Below are positions 43,763 to 53,424 of a stretch of DNA of 64,000 nucleotides, piece after piece. Source of the DNA: Streptomyces bottropensis ATCC 25435. Lineage in GTDB: Bacteria; Actinomycetota; Actinomycetes; Streptomycetales; Streptomycetaceae. Position 1 is the first letter of the stretch, and each line of letters opens with the position of its first letter. The notes beneath the pieces were generated by a model. The model was not told where the DNA came from. It ran no database searches and saw nothing but the letters and a program-made list of their open reading frames with translations. The stretch is taken from contig NZ_KB911581.1 in the NCBI RefSeq assembly GCF_000383595.1, forward strand, positions 3,850,265-3,914,264, given 5' to 3'. Made by a program: the position numbers and the translations under genes.

Positions 43763-44211
43763 CCCAGGGGCCGTCGGGGGAGCGGTGAGGAGTAGACGAC
43801 GCTCGTCGTGACCGATCCCAGCGCGCCGATCCGGCCCGACACCTCCTCCAGATGGCGCATCGAACGGGCGGCGACCTTGATCACGAAGCAGTCGTCGCCC
43901 GTCACGTGATGCGCCTCCAGGATCTCGGGCGTGACGGCCACCAGGTCGTGGAACGGTTTGTAGTTCCCGTGGGGGTAGCGCAGGCGGACGAACGCCAGGA
44001 TCGGCAGCCCCAGCCGCTCCGGGTCCACGACGGCGGCGTACCCCTGGATCACACCGGCCTCCTCCAGTCGCCGCACCCGCTCGGTCACGGCGCTCGCCGA
44101 CATCGACACGGCACGGGCCAGTTCGGCGAAGCCGGTCCGGCCCTCGCGCTGGAGGAGGTCGAGAATGCGCCAGTCGGTGGCGTCGGGCTCGTACGGGGAT
44201 TGCGTGGCCAT
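43756..44211 (-). CDS. Lrp/AsnC-family regulator (1)
   Basis: A 151-residue Lrp-type protein: AsnC helix-turn-helix at residues 10-60 (DWRILDLLQREGRTGFAELARAVSMSASAVTERV region), RAM/ACT-like ligand domain after it (LAFVRLRYPHG, HHVTGDDCFVIKVAA). It is divergent from the rhodanese gene; GATTCC (44295-44300) and GGAATC (44308-44313) in between form a candidate operator next to a TAGATT -10 box. Confidence 0.92.
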   Translation of the reverse strand: MATQSPYEPDATDWRILDLLQREGRTGFAELARAVSMSASAVTERVRRLEEAGVIQGYAAVVDPERLGLPILAFVRLRYPHGNYKPFHDLVAVTPEILEAHHVTGDDCFVIKVAARSMRHLEEVSGRIGALGSVTTSVVYSSPLPRRPLGH

Positions 44212-44350
44212 GTTCGATGGATAGCAGGTGAATCCCCGGCCGATCAAGATCCCAGCCGTGGAACGCCCCTTCTGGGAGCGGTTCGGCGGTCGTAGATTCC
44301 TGGTCAGGGAATCGGAGCCGCGAGGGGTTCCATGAGGGAGAGGCCAGCTC

Positions 44351-44833
44351 ATGAGCGTCGTCACGTCCGCCGTCGACCCCGTCCTGCGGGTAGCTCCGGC
44401 GGCCCCCGCAGAGGCCGCCGCGTACTTCAGGGCGAGCCTCGTCTTCCACGCCGACGTGTCGGACGTGGCCGCCGCCCTCGCCGCCGACGGCGACCCCGGC
44501 TTCGTGCTGGTGGACTCCCGCTCCACCGAGTCCTGGGACCAGGGCCACATTCCGGGCGCCGTCCACCTGCCCACCGCGCTCGTCCAGGAACAGGCCGGGC
44601 AGCTCCTCGACAGGTCCGTGCCGGTCGTCACCTACTGCTGGGGCCCCGGCTGCAACGGCGCGACCCGTGCCGCTCTGGCCCTCGCGGAACTCGGCTACCA
44701 GGTCAAGGAGATGCTCGGCGGCTTCGAGTACTGGGCGCGCGAGGGCTTCGTGTACGAGACCCGGGAGGGTACGGCGCGGCGTGCGGCCGACCCGCTGACC
44801 GCTCCGGTGGACGCCGCCGACTGCGGTTGCTGA
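44351..44833 (+). CDS. Rhodanese-like domain protein
   Basis: A 160-residue single rhodanese domain: VLVDSRSTESWDQGHIPGAVHLP and the active loop TYCWGPGCNGATRAALALAELGY with the candidate catalytic Cys of CWGPGCNG. GFEYWAREGF closes the domain. The final ADCGC holds two more Cys. Family role: sulfur transfer or Cys-based sensing. A GAGGGAGAGG ribosome site precedes the ATG. Probably controlled by the divergent Lrp-type regulator. Confidence 0.9.
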   Translation: MSVVTSAVDPVLRVAPAAPAEAAAYFRASLVFHADVSDVAAALAADGDPGFVLVDSRSTESWDQGHIPGAVHLPTALVQEQAGQLLDRSVPVVTYCWGPGCNGATRAALALAELGYQVKEMLGGFEYWAREGFVYETREGTARRAADPLTAPVDAADCGC

Positions 44834-44898
44834 CAGAGTGTCAACAGGCTTTCAGGGGTGAAGAATTCACGATCGAGGGCGCCGTGTAGCTTCTGGGC

Positions 44899-45426
44899 AT
44901 GGCTCGATACGCGGATACGGCGGTTGTTCCCGATGCGGTGCGGTGGGTGGAGTCGAGCGGCGGACCGCTCATAGCGCTGCCGGAAGCGGTGCTGCCGTTC
45001 TGGGCGGGCGCCGACGGCGACGAGACGTCGTCCGACCACGACCGGGCCTGTGACATCGACGGACCCGTCGGCCTGCTGCCGGTCGGCGACACCCGCGCCC
45101 TGGTCCTGGGCCAGGGAAGCGCCGCCACCACGTATCTGCCCGAGCACGGCACCTTCGTACGCCGGTACGCCGCCGCTTCCGGGTCCGCGCTCCTCGGGGA
45201 CGTCCCGGCGGCGCTCGAAGCGGCCGCCTGGGAGCCGGAGGCGCGGTGGCGGGTGCCGGGTCCGGTCGTCCTGTTCGACGCCGCCCGGCCGGGGGACGCC
45301 GTCCGGGAGACGGACCACGTACGGGTGGAGCTGGCCCCCGGCCGGTACGGGGTGCGCGCGGCCCGCGTCGCGACGGGCCGAGAGACCTGGCTGGGTCTGG
45401 TCCAGGTGAGACCTCTGACGGGCTGA
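44899..45426 (+). CDS. Imm21-family immunity-like protein
   Basis: A 175-residue protein resembling the Imm21 family of predicted immunity proteins: WVESSGGPLIALPEAVLPFW, SDHDRACDIDGPVGLLPVG, ALVLGQGSAATTYLPEHGTFVRRYAA, and PVVLFDA further on. No cognate toxin is near, and such orphan copies are common in Streptomyces. TAGCTT six bases before the ATG suggests a leaderless transcript. Confidence 0.78.
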   Translation: MARYADTAVVPDAVRWVESSGGPLIALPEAVLPFWAGADGDETSSDHDRACDIDGPVGLLPVGDTRALVLGQGSAATTYLPEHGTFVRRYAAASGSALLGDVPAALEAAAWEPEARWRVPGPVVLFDAARPGDAVRETDHVRVELAPGRYGVRAARVATGRETWLGLVQVRPLTG

Positions 45427-45519
45427 ACCCGTACTGCCGAGCGGTTTCCTGCCGGGCGTCGGTGGACCCGAACGGCGGCCGGGCCCGGCCGCGCACGGCG
45501 GGGGCCCGGCCGGCCCGGA

Positions 45520-47211
45520 TCACAGCCGGGACAGCTCGTCCACCAGGTCGTCCAGGCCCAGGGACCCCTGGGACAGTGCGGCCATGTGCCAGGCCTTGGC
45601 GTCGAAGGCGTCGCCGTGACGGCGCCTGGCGTTCTCCCGGCCGAGGAGCCAGGCGCGTTCGCCGAGCTTGTAGCCGATCGCCTGGCCCGGCATCGTCAGA
45701 TAGCGGGTCAGCTCGCTCTCCACGAAGTCCGCCGGGCGGCTGCTGTGGGCGCCGAAGAACTCCTGGGCCAGGTCGACGGTCCAGCGCTCGCCCGGGTGGA
45801 AGGGGGAGTCCGCCGGGATCTCCAGCTCCAGATGCATGCCGATGTCGACGATGACCCGGGCCGCGCGCATCATCTGCGCGTCCAGGTAACCGAGGCGCTC
45901 CTCCGCGTCCTTGAGGAAGCCCAGCTCGTCCATCAGCCGCTCCGCATACAGCGCCCAGCCCTCCGCGTTGGCGCTCACCCCGCCGATCGTGGCCTGGTAG
46001 CGGGACAGGTCGTCCTTGACGTACACCCACTGCGCCAGCTGGAGGTGGTGGCCGGGGACGCCCTCGTGGTACCAGGTCGAGACCAGGTCGTACACCGGGA
46101 AGCGGGTCGCGCCCATCGTCGGCAGCCAGGTGCGGCCCGGACGGGAGAAGTCCTCGGTCGGTGCCGAGTAGTAGGGGGCCGCCGCGCCGCCGGGCGGGGC
46201 GATGCACGACTCGACCCGGCGGACCGGCTCGGCGAGGTCGAAGTGCGTGCCGTCCAGCGCCTCGATCGCCTCGTCCATCAGGGACTGCAGCCAGGCGCGG
46301 ACCTCGTCGACGCCCTCGATGTGCCGGCCGTGCTCGTCCAGGTGCGCGAGAGCCACCCACGGTGTACCGGCGCCGGGCAGGATCTTCGCGGCCTCCTGCC
46401 GCATCTCGCCGAGCAGCCGGTGGAACTCGGCCCAGCCGTACGCGTACGCCTCGTCGAGGTCCAGGTCCGAGCCCGTGAAGAAGCGCACCAGCCTGCCGTA
46501 GCGCTCCCGGCCGACCGTGTCGGGCGCGTCCGCGACTTCCGGGGCGTACACATCGCGCATCCAGTCACGCAGCTCGACCACGGCCCGGGTCGCGGCGCGG
46601 GCGGCCTCGTCCAGTTCGGTGCGCAGCGCGTCGGGGCCGGCGGCGGCGAAGTCCTCGAACCAGCCGCGTCCCGAACCGTCCGTGTCCGCCCACTCGGTGA
46701 GCTGGCCGACGAAGGTAGTGGTCGGGCGCGGGCCCGCGTACAGCTTCCGCTCCAGGCCGAGCGCGAGGGACTCGCGGTAACCGGCGTACGCCGTGGGCAC
46801 CGCGCGCAGGCGTTCGGCGATCGCGGCCCAGTCCTCCTCGGTCTTGGCTGGGGTGATGGTGAAGACCTCCCGCACCTCGTGCGGCGGCGTGACCATGTTG
46901 CCGACCGCGCGCAGCCCCTCGTCGGCCTCGTGCACCGCCAGCTCCGCCGTCAGCCGCTCGCGCAGCAGGCGCGCGCACCGGCGCTCGACGTCACTGTCCG
47001 CGCCCGGCTGCCGCTCGGCCTCGTCGAGCCGCGCGAGCGTCGTCCGGATCAGCTCCGCACGAGCCTCCTGGCCCGCCGGCGAGGTGTCCGGCAGCCTGCT
47101 GGAACTCTCCTTCACACCCAGGTAGGTACCGGTCACGGGATCGAGGGCGACGAGGTCGTCGACGTACGCGTCGGCGACCTCGCGGGGCAGCGGGCTCTTG
47201 ATGTCAGACAT
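45520..47211 (-). CDS. DUF885 metallopeptidase
   Basis: A 563-residue DUF885 protein, a large helical zinc metallopeptidase-like family. The zinc motif HEGVPGHH and the downstream EGWALYAE glutamate motif are intact, followed by AARVIVDIGMHLE, the conserved helix of the family. No signal peptide, so it is cytosolic. Peptidase activity is assumed from family. It ends near a GC-rich inverted repeat (around 45479-45515) and is transcribed alone. Confidence 0.88.
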   Translation of the reverse strand: MSDIKSPLPREVADAYVDDLVALDPVTGTYLGVKESSSRLPDTSPAGQEARAELIRTTLARLDEAERQPGADSDVERRCARLLRERLTAELAVHEADEGLRAVGNMVTPPHEVREVFTITPAKTEEDWAAIAERLRAVPTAYAGYRESLALGLERKLYAGPRPTTTFVGQLTEWADTDGSGRGWFEDFAAAGPDALRTELDEAARAATRAVVELRDWMRDVYAPEVADAPDTVGRERYGRLVRFFTGSDLDLDEAYAYGWAEFHRLLGEMRQEAAKILPGAGTPWVALAHLDEHGRHIEGVDEVRAWLQSLMDEAIEALDGTHFDLAEPVRRVESCIAPPGGAAAPYYSAPTEDFSRPGRTWLPTMGATRFPVYDLVSTWYHEGVPGHHLQLAQWVYVKDDLSRYQATIGGVSANAEGWALYAERLMDELGFLKDAEERLGYLDAQMMRAARVIVDIGMHLELEIPADSPFHPGERWTVDLAQEFFGAHSSRPADFVESELTRYLTMPGQAIGYKLGERAWLLGRENARRRHGDAFDAKAWHMAALSQGSLGLDDLVDELSRL

Positions 47212-47270
47212 GCGGACAATCTTGGTACGCCGACGGGGGTCGCGTCAGCCGCTCGACGGGCACGTGCGCC

Positions 47271-47765
47271 CTACGTCGGCCGGATTCGTTCCCCGTCCGG
47301 CGGCAACAGGGGTCCGCACTCCCACTGCTGGAAGATCAACCGGGTCTCCACCCGCGCCACCTCGCGCCGCGACGTGAACCCGTCCAGTACCAGCCGTTGC
47401 AGATCCGCCATGTCCGCGACCGCCACATGCACGAGATAGTCGTCCGGCCCGGTGAGGTGGTACACGGTCCGCGACTCCGGCAGTGCCCTGATCCGCTCCA
47501 CGAAAGGCCCCACCAGCTCCCGCCGATGCGGCCTGACCTGCACCGACAACAGCGCCTCCAGACCGCGCCCCAGCTTGGCCGGATCCAGCCGCAGCTGATG
47601 ACCGAGGATCACGCCCGCGCGGCGCAGCCGCGTCACCCGGTCCAGACAGGTCGACGGCGCGACCCCGACCTGTGCGGCGAGATCCCGGTACGTCGTCCGG
47701 GCGTCGTTCTGCAGGAGCCGCAGGAGGTGGAGATCCACCGGATCGAGTGCGACGGATTCGGCCAT
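47271..47765 (-). CDS. Lrp/AsnC-family regulator (2)
   Basis: A 164-residue Lrp-type regulator with AsnC HTH (residues 9-58, LDPVDLHLLRLLQNDARTTYRDLAAQVGV region) and RAM domain (LLSVQVRPH, HLTGPDDYLVHVAVAD). Divergent from the PLP trans-sulfuration gene with only 59 bp between the starts, so it most likely controls that enzyme in response to an amino acid. Confidence 0.92.
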   Translation of the reverse strand: MAESVALDPVDLHLLRLLQNDARTTYRDLAAQVGVAPSTCLDRVTRLRRAGVILGHQLRLDPAKLGRGLEALLSVQVRPHRRELVGPFVERIRALPESRTVYHLTGPDDYLVHVAVADMADLQRLVLDGFTSRREVARVETRLIFQQWECGPLLPPDGERIRPT

Positions 47766-47824
47766 TGCCCGAACGTAACACGGCTTCTGAGCGTCCTGGC
47801 CCGTGTGATGTTCACCCTCCTGTC

Positions 47825-49051
47825 ATGAACTCAGCGAGCACGCACGCGGACGACCACGCACGCACCACGCCGAGAGCACTGGCCACCGAGGCCGTGCACG
47901 CGGGCCGCGACGACCTCGCGCGCCTGGGCCTGCACGCCCCGCCGATCGACCTGTCGACCACCTACCCCTCGTACGACAGCCGGGGCGAGGCCGCCCGCAT
48001 CGACGCCTTCGCCACGGACGGCGCCGAGCCGGAGGGCCCGCCGGTCTACGGGCGGCTCGGCAACCCGACCGTCGCCCGCTTCGAGACCGCCCTCGCCCGC
48101 CTCGAAGGCACCGAAAGCGCGGTCGCGTTCGCCAGCGGAATGGCCGCGCTGAGCGCCGTACTCCTCGCCCGCGCCTCGATGGGCCTGCGCCACGTCGTCG
48201 CCGTACGCCCCCTGTACGGCTGCAGCGACCACCTCCTGACCGCCGGGCTGCTCGGCACCGAGGTCACCTGGGTCGACCCGGCCGGCGTCGCGGACGCGCT
48301 GCGGCCCGACACCGGACTGGTGCTGGTCGAGACCCCGGCCAACCCCACCCTCGCCGAACTGGACCTGCGGGCCCTCGCCCACGCCTGCGGCTCGGTCCCG
48401 CTGCTCGCGGACAACACCTTCGCCACACCCGTCCTGCAGCGACCCGTCGAGCAGGGCGCCCGGCTGGTCCTGCACAGCGCCACCAAGTACCTCGGTGGGC
48501 ACGGTGACGTCATGGCCGGCGTCGTGGCCTGCGACGAGGAGTTCGCCGGGCGACTGCGTCAGATCCGCTTCGCCACCGGCGGTGTGCTCCACCCGCTCGC
48601 CGGCTATCTCCTCCTGCGCGGCCTGTCCACCCTCCCCGTACGCGTCCGCGCGGCCTCGGCGACCGCCGCGGAACTCGTCCGCCGCCTGGCCGCCGACCCG
48701 CGTGTCGCCCGGGTCCACTACCCGCGCATCGGCGGCGCCATGATCGCCTTCGAGGTCCACGGCGACCCCCACGAGGTCATCGCCGCCGTCCGGCTGATCA
48801 CCCCGGCGGTGAGCCTCGGCAGCGTGGACTCCCTGATCCAGCACCCGGCCTCGATCAGCCACCGCATCGTGGAGGAGACCGACCGCCGGGGTGCCGGGGT
48901 GAGCGACCGGCTGCTGCGGATGTCGGTGGGCCTGGAGGACGTGGAAGACCTCTGGGCGGACCTGGACGGGGCGCTCTGCGGGGCCGCCGCCGGAGCGAGC
49001 GGGGCGCGGGGCGCTGAGGAGGGGGCTGCGCTGTCCGCGGGGCGGGTCTGA
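47825..49051 (+). CDS. PLP-dependent trans-sulfuration enzyme (Cys/Met metabolism family)
   Basis: A 408-residue cystathionine gamma-lyase/methionine gamma-lyase-type enzyme. YGRLGNPT at the N-terminus, AFASGMAALSAV for phosphate binding, ADNTFATP with the PLP Asp, and SATKYLGGHGD with the Schiff-base Lys. TPAVSLGSVDSLIQHPASISH is the substrate loop. Between VHYP and GGAMIAFEV the usual 15-20-residue segment is missing; this may be a subfamily trait. Precise reaction (lyase or synthase) is undetermined. Divergent Lrp-type regulator upstream. Confidence 0.9.
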   Translation: MNSASTHADDHARTTPRALATEAVHAGRDDLARLGLHAPPIDLSTTYPSYDSRGEAARIDAFATDGAEPEGPPVYGRLGNPTVARFETALARLEGTESAVAFASGMAALSAVLLARASMGLRHVVAVRPLYGCSDHLLTAGLLGTEVTWVDPAGVADALRPDTGLVLVETPANPTLAELDLRALAHACGSVPLLADNTFATPVLQRPVEQGARLVLHSATKYLGGHGDVMAGVVACDEEFAGRLRQIRFATGGVLHPLAGYLLLRGLSTLPVRVRAASATAAELVRRLAADPRVARVHYPRIGGAMIAFEVHGDPHEVIAAVRLITPAVSLGSVDSLIQHPASISHRIVEETDRRGAGVSDRLLRMSVGLEDVEDLWADLDGALCGAAAGASGARGAEEGAALSAGRV

Positions 49052-49192
49052 GGCACGCGGCCCTGGGCCACGTCACCTCGGCTCTCGTGCGCGTCACCCG
49101 GGGCGTCGTGCGGAGCGGTGATTCCATGCCAGGGCCTCGCGGGCGTGCGCCGGGGGCGGGAAACCGGGCGACCCCTGCACCCGGGCACGGGA

Positions 49193-49270
49193 ACCGACCC
49201 GCACCCGGGCCCGCCACCGACCCGCACCCGGCAACGACCGGGACGCGGATCCGGCACCGACCCGCACCCG
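49193..49270. repeat. Three copies of a 15-bp repeat
   Basis: ACCGACCCGCACCCG occurs exactly at 49193-49207, 49216-49230 and 49256-49270 inside the 278-bp non-coding region between the convergent trans-sulfuration and ACT-GNAT genes. The stretch is very C-rich and has no gene. Confidence 0.75.
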
Positions 49271-49329
49271 CACCCGGTGCCGGTGCCGGCCCGCGCCTCC
49301 GCCCGACAGGGGTGGCGTGTCCCGTCCGG

Positions 49330-50634
49330 TTACTCGGCCCTCTCGCCCGACCGTTCGGGTGACCGCGCGGCGGCCGCCGCCTCGTCCAGCCGTGCGGTGA
49401 TCACCAGTGTCCCCTCCTCGATCTGGTAGTCGATCGGCAGCCCGAGCCCCCGCATCGCCGCGACCATCCCCGTGTTGGACGACTGCGTCACCACGTACAC
49501 GTTCGCGCAGCCCGTGTCCGCCGCCATGTCCACCAGCCTGCGCAGCAGTTCGCCGCCGATCCCGCGCCGCTGCCAGTCGTCCTCGACGAGCAGCGCGATC
49601 TCCGTCTCGTCGCCGTCCCAGAGGAGGTGCCCGAGTCCGACGAGCCGGCCGGACGCCGTCTGCGCGGCGAGCGTCCGTCCGAAGCGGGGGCTGAGCAGGT
49701 GCCGGAGATAGCGGTCGGCGTCGCCCACGGGCCCGTGGTACCGCATGCTCAGTGTGCGCGGAGAGCACCGCTCGTGCATGGCCTTCGCCGCCCGCAGATC
49801 CCCGAGGTCGGCGCGTCGCACCATGATGTCGTTGCCCTCGGGCAGCGTCAGCACGTCCCGGTGGCGCGGGATCCGCGGCCCCAGCCGCGAGTCCAGCTCC
49901 ACCAGGGCCCGCGCCCGCGCGAACTCCGTCGGCGTGAACGGCAGATACGGCCGCTCCACCGTGATCGTCCCGCCCTCGGGCGCCCGCAGTCGCATCACCG
50001 TCTCCTCCAGGACCCCCTCGACCGGAGCGCTCTCCTGGGCCCGGCCCGAGCCGGGCGCGGTGGCGGGCAGCGAGCGGATGGTGCAGCGTCCCAGCAACTG
50101 CCGCAGCGCGAGCGGAAGTTCGGCCGCGTCCAGCGCCGTGCGGGTGGCCAGGCCGAGGATCCGGGTCGGCGCGTCCACCAGGTCGTGGGCGTCACCGCGC
50201 TCGATCCAGGTGCCCGTGCCGCCCGCCGCCGACACGGCTCGGCCGATCTCGGTGGCCGACAGCTCCTCGGGCGCGCGGAGCAGGAACTCGTCCACCGTGC
50301 CCTCGGCCAGCGGGTGCGTCTGCAGGCTCAGGATGTCGACCCGGTGCTCCGCCAGCGCCGTGCACAGCACGGCCAGCGAACCCGGCGCGTCCTTCACCGT
50401 CGTCCGCATCCGCCACATCAGGGTCGCACCCGTGCCCACGGCGACGGCCGCCTCGGACGGCCCGGCCTGCTGCCCCTCGCTGAGCGGCGGCCGGGCGTCG
50501 GTATCGCTCGTCGGCGGCGCGTGACCGTGGCGCCGATCCCACCAGCTGCGGAACCCGGCCGTGGCGGAGCGCAGCCGGTGGTGCGTCGTGCGGCCGTCGA
50601 GCGCCCGCGTCACATCAGACATGTCAGAAGTCAT
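49330..50634 (-). CDS. ACT domain - GNAT acetyltransferase protein
   Basis: A 434-residue protein. Residues about 74-140 form an ACT-like domain (RMRTTVKDAPGSLAVLCTALAEHRVDI), a middle region follows, and residues 270-420 are a GNAT domain (VRRADLGDLRAAKAMHERCSPRTLSMRYHG, then DDWQRRGIGGELLRRLVDMA as acetyl-CoA loop). The pair suggests an amino-acid-regulated lysine acetyltransferase, a type known in actinobacteria; this role is inferred. Start ATG 50634 or 50622, neither with a clear ribosome site. Confidence 0.85.
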   Translation of the reverse strand: MTSDMSDVTRALDGRTTHHRLRSATAGFRSWWDRRHGHAPPTSDTDARPPLSEGQQAGPSEAAVAVGTGATLMWRMRTTVKDAPGSLAVLCTALAEHRVDILSLQTHPLAEGTVDEFLLRAPEELSATEIGRAVSAAGGTGTWIERGDAHDLVDAPTRILGLATRTALDAAELPLALRQLLGRCTIRSLPATAPGSGRAQESAPVEGVLEETVMRLRAPEGGTITVERPYLPFTPTEFARARALVELDSRLGPRIPRHRDVLTLPEGNDIMVRRADLGDLRAAKAMHERCSPRTLSMRYHGPVGDADRYLRHLLSPRFGRTLAAQTASGRLVGLGHLLWDGDETEIALLVEDDWQRRGIGGELLRRLVDMAADTGCANVYVVTQSSNTGMVAAMRGLGLPIDYQIEEGTLVITARLDEAAAAARSPERSGERAE

Positions 50635-50784
50635 GGGGCCACTGTGAACGAATCGTGTTGCGTGATCACGAACGCTTTGTGACTGACCGGTAAAAGCATT
50701 GTTCCGCACCTTTTGTTGCATTTTGGATGACTGGTGCTGTCGGAACCGATGCCCAGGGTGACCGTAGAGGTGCCAGGCCGACGG

Positions 50785-53424
50785 TCAGGCCGCCGAGGTC
50801 TCCTCCAGCGCCGCCCGCAGTCGCCGGGCCTGGGTCAGCAGGCGGGACGAGCCCCGGCGGTCCGCCACCGCCGCGAGATGGGGCAGCTCCCCGTGTGCCC
50901 CGCATCGCTCCGCGCATTCGGCGGCGACGGCGAGCAGATCCCCGAGGCCCCGCGTCGGCGTCCGCGCCGCTCCCTCGCGGGTGAGGGCGGCGAGCAGCGG
51001 CGGCAGCACCTCGCGCAGTACCGACCAGGCGGTGCCGTACGCCCCGGTCGCCGCGGCCGTCCCTATCGCCTCGGCGAGCCGTGACGGCCTGACGCTCCCC
51101 ACCGCCGCGAGGCTGCCGAGGTCGGCGCCCAGCCGCTTTGCGTCCAACCGCCCCCGTGCCGCCAGCACCAGCAGGGCGTCCACGGCGGCGAGCCGGTCCT
51201 CGGGACGCCGCGCACCCAGGCCGTACGCGACGCAGAGGCGTACGGCCTCGCCCGTCTCCCCCTCCGCCTCGGCCAGTGTCGGCAGGAAGGAGAACCCCGT
51301 GCGGGTGTCCTCGATGGCCCCCAGTGACAGATCGCGCAGGACGCGCCCGGCCATCAGCTCCGGACGGCCCGGCACCACCGCGAGCCAGTGCCGCCATTCC
51401 TCGTGGCGCCAGTGGGGGCAGCGCCAGCTGCCCCGGTACACCGACAGGGGACGGCCGAGCCGCCGGAACGCGGGCGGGAAGAACGCGCTCCGCAGCTCCG
51501 GCAGCTCACCGAACTCCACGAGGATCCTCGGCCCGGCCGTGCGGCTTCGCTGGAGCGGCTGGGACGGTACGTCGGTCAGCAGCCACTCGGCCAGCCGGTC
51601 GCCCTCCCGCGTGCCCAGCTCCCGGGCCGCCACCGCCGCCGACGCGAGCGCGGCCGAGTCGTCGCGCCGCAGCCGCACCAGCGCCTGCGCGAAGTCCACC
51701 TCACCCGGACGCGCCCCCAGCCGACGGTACGCGTCGAGGCGTGTCACCAGCTCCTCGGGCTCCAGCGCCCCCGTGCTCCAGGTGGGCGTCGCCAGCAGGA
51801 ACGGCAGCGGCTCGGCCCGGATCTGGTACGCGACCTCCCACAACCTGGCCTCGAACGCCCCGGCCAGAGCGCTGTGCACACAACCGGCCGCCTCCGAGGC
51901 CCCGTCGCGCGACGGAAGCGGCGTTGACGTGCCCGCCCGCTCGAAGAGCGTCGCCACGACCACCTCCAGCCCGTCCGGGAACTCGCGGAAATGACGGTCG
52001 ACCGCCGTCTGTTCCCTCCCGGCCCACCAGCGGCGCGCGGCCACCGGCTCAAGGGCTGCCACGAGCGCCTCCCGGTCCCGGTACGCGTGCCGTACGAGCC
52101 CGTCCAGCGCCCGCTCGAACGCGCCCACCTCGCCGTCCGACGCCAGCAGGGCGTTCACCTCCTCGGCCAGTTCGGCCGCCGTCTGCGGCGCGGGGGCGAG
52201 CCGCGTCGGGGTCGGGACGGGCGGCAGCAGTTCCTGGTACGGCTCGGAGTCGGCCCGCGCGGCCGGGGCGCCCAGGAGCTTCCGGGCCCGCGCCCGCGGG
52301 CCGGGGCTCAACAGGCCGACGGCGTCGTGGAGGAGGTCACCGGAACCGAGGTCGGGTAGATGCCGTTCCACCAGTTTGAGCGCCCTCTCCTGCACCTCCG
52401 TGTCCGCGTGCCCGAAGGCCCGCGCCACCGCGGGCAGCAGCTCGGCCACCGTGGACGGATCCTGCCTGAGCACCTTGCCCAGCAGCACGAGCTGGGCCCG
52501 GACGAGCTTCTTCTCGGTGCGGAAGAGGACCGCGTCCGACATCTCGGCGAGTGCACGCGGACCCAGCTCGCCGTCCAGGGCGAGCCCGGCGAGGAGCGCC
52601 TGGGCGTGGGCGGCCACCGTCGGGGGACCGTCGGAGCACAGCGCCGTCCAGTCCGCGATCCGCTCGCGCCGCTCGTCGCGGGTGAGGTCGAGCGCGGTCA
52701 GCAGGCCCAGGAAGGTCCTGTTGTCCGCCGTGGAGGCGCCGCCGCGCAGCAGCCGGGCCACACAGCCGTCGACCATGACCTTGCGGTCCAGGAGGCCGAC
52801 CCTCGTGAGCTGGGTCAGGGCGTACGTCCAGTCGTTCAGGCCCTCGCCGTACCGCCACTCGCCGCGGGCGCCGATCTCCTCCGTCTCGAACAGCGCGGCG
52901 ACGAGCTCCCCGAGATGCGGGTCCTTGCGGAGGTTCCCGACGACCGTGCCCCCGTTGCGGCGCGCCCAGCCGATGTGGTCCATCCAGCCCCGCACATAGG
53001 CCTCGGACGTGGGCACCGGGCAGCCCGCGAGCCGGACGAGGCCGGCCATCAGCTCGTACGGCACCTCGGCGGCGGCGGGGCACTCCGCCAGGCGGCGCAC
53101 GAGGTCGGCGAGCCAGGCCGGATCGCGGTCGCCGAGCACGTCGATCAGAACCGCCGGCGGCGCCTGGCGCAGGCGCAGCTCGGACCCGGTGAGCCAGGCC
53201 GCCACGGCGGCGGCGCCCGTCTGGCAGGCGGCTCCCGCCGCGTGCAGGGCGGGATACGCCCGCTGGGCCGGAAACTGCCAGGATTCCGCGCGCAGCTGAC
53301 CGCGCAGCCGCTTCAGCTCCGGCACGCACGCGCGCCGTTCGGCGTCCGTCATCCCGTCCACCAGAGCGATCACCTCACTCATCGCCCCCGCCCGCACCGC
53401 CCCGATCAGCGCCGTCGAACTCAT
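50785..53424 (-). CDS. DUF6493 family protein
   Basis: An 879-residue, largely helical repeat protein (HEAT-like appearance) of the DUF6493 group. It begins MSSTALIGAVRAGAMSEVIAL, has long stretches of Leu/Ala/Arg helices and a late PHWRHEEWRHWLA segment. ATG 53424 overlaps the stop of the SWIM gene (ATGA), so the two are co-translated. Function unknown; the pair is recurrent in streptomycetes. Confidence 0.8.
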   Translation of the reverse strand: MSSTALIGAVRAGAMSEVIALVDGMTDAERRACVPELKRLRGQLRAESWQFPAQRAYPALHAAGAACQTGAAAVAAWLTGSELRLRQAPPAVLIDVLGDRDPAWLADLVRRLAECPAAAEVPYELMAGLVRLAGCPVPTSEAYVRGWMDHIGWARRNGGTVVGNLRKDPHLGELVAALFETEEIGARGEWRYGEGLNDWTYALTQLTRVGLLDRKVMVDGCVARLLRGGASTADNRTFLGLLTALDLTRDERRERIADWTALCSDGPPTVAAHAQALLAGLALDGELGPRALAEMSDAVLFRTEKKLVRAQLVLLGKVLRQDPSTVAELLPAVARAFGHADTEVQERALKLVERHLPDLGSGDLLHDAVGLLSPGPRARARKLLGAPAARADSEPYQELLPPVPTPTRLAPAPQTAAELAEEVNALLASDGEVGAFERALDGLVRHAYRDREALVAALEPVAARRWWAGREQTAVDRHFREFPDGLEVVVATLFERAGTSTPLPSRDGASEAAGCVHSALAGAFEARLWEVAYQIRAEPLPFLLATPTWSTGALEPEELVTRLDAYRRLGARPGEVDFAQALVRLRRDDSAALASAAVAARELGTREGDRLAEWLLTDVPSQPLQRSRTAGPRILVEFGELPELRSAFFPPAFRRLGRPLSVYRGSWRCPHWRHEEWRHWLAVVPGRPELMAGRVLRDLSLGAIEDTRTGFSFLPTLAEAEGETGEAVRLCVAYGLGARRPEDRLAAVDALLVLAARGRLDAKRLGADLGSLAAVGSVRPSRLAEAIGTAAATGAYGTAWSVLREVLPPLLAALTREGAARTPTRGLGDLLAVAAECAERCGAHGELPHLAAVADRRGSSRLLTQARRLRAALEETSAA

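Noticed and set aside
40580..44566. 1328-codon open frame on the minus strand
   Set aside because: It lies antisense to sbcC, whose Walker, hook and signature motifs are clear. Long antisense frames are expected at this GC content; it has Gly/Arg/Pro-rich nonsense composition.
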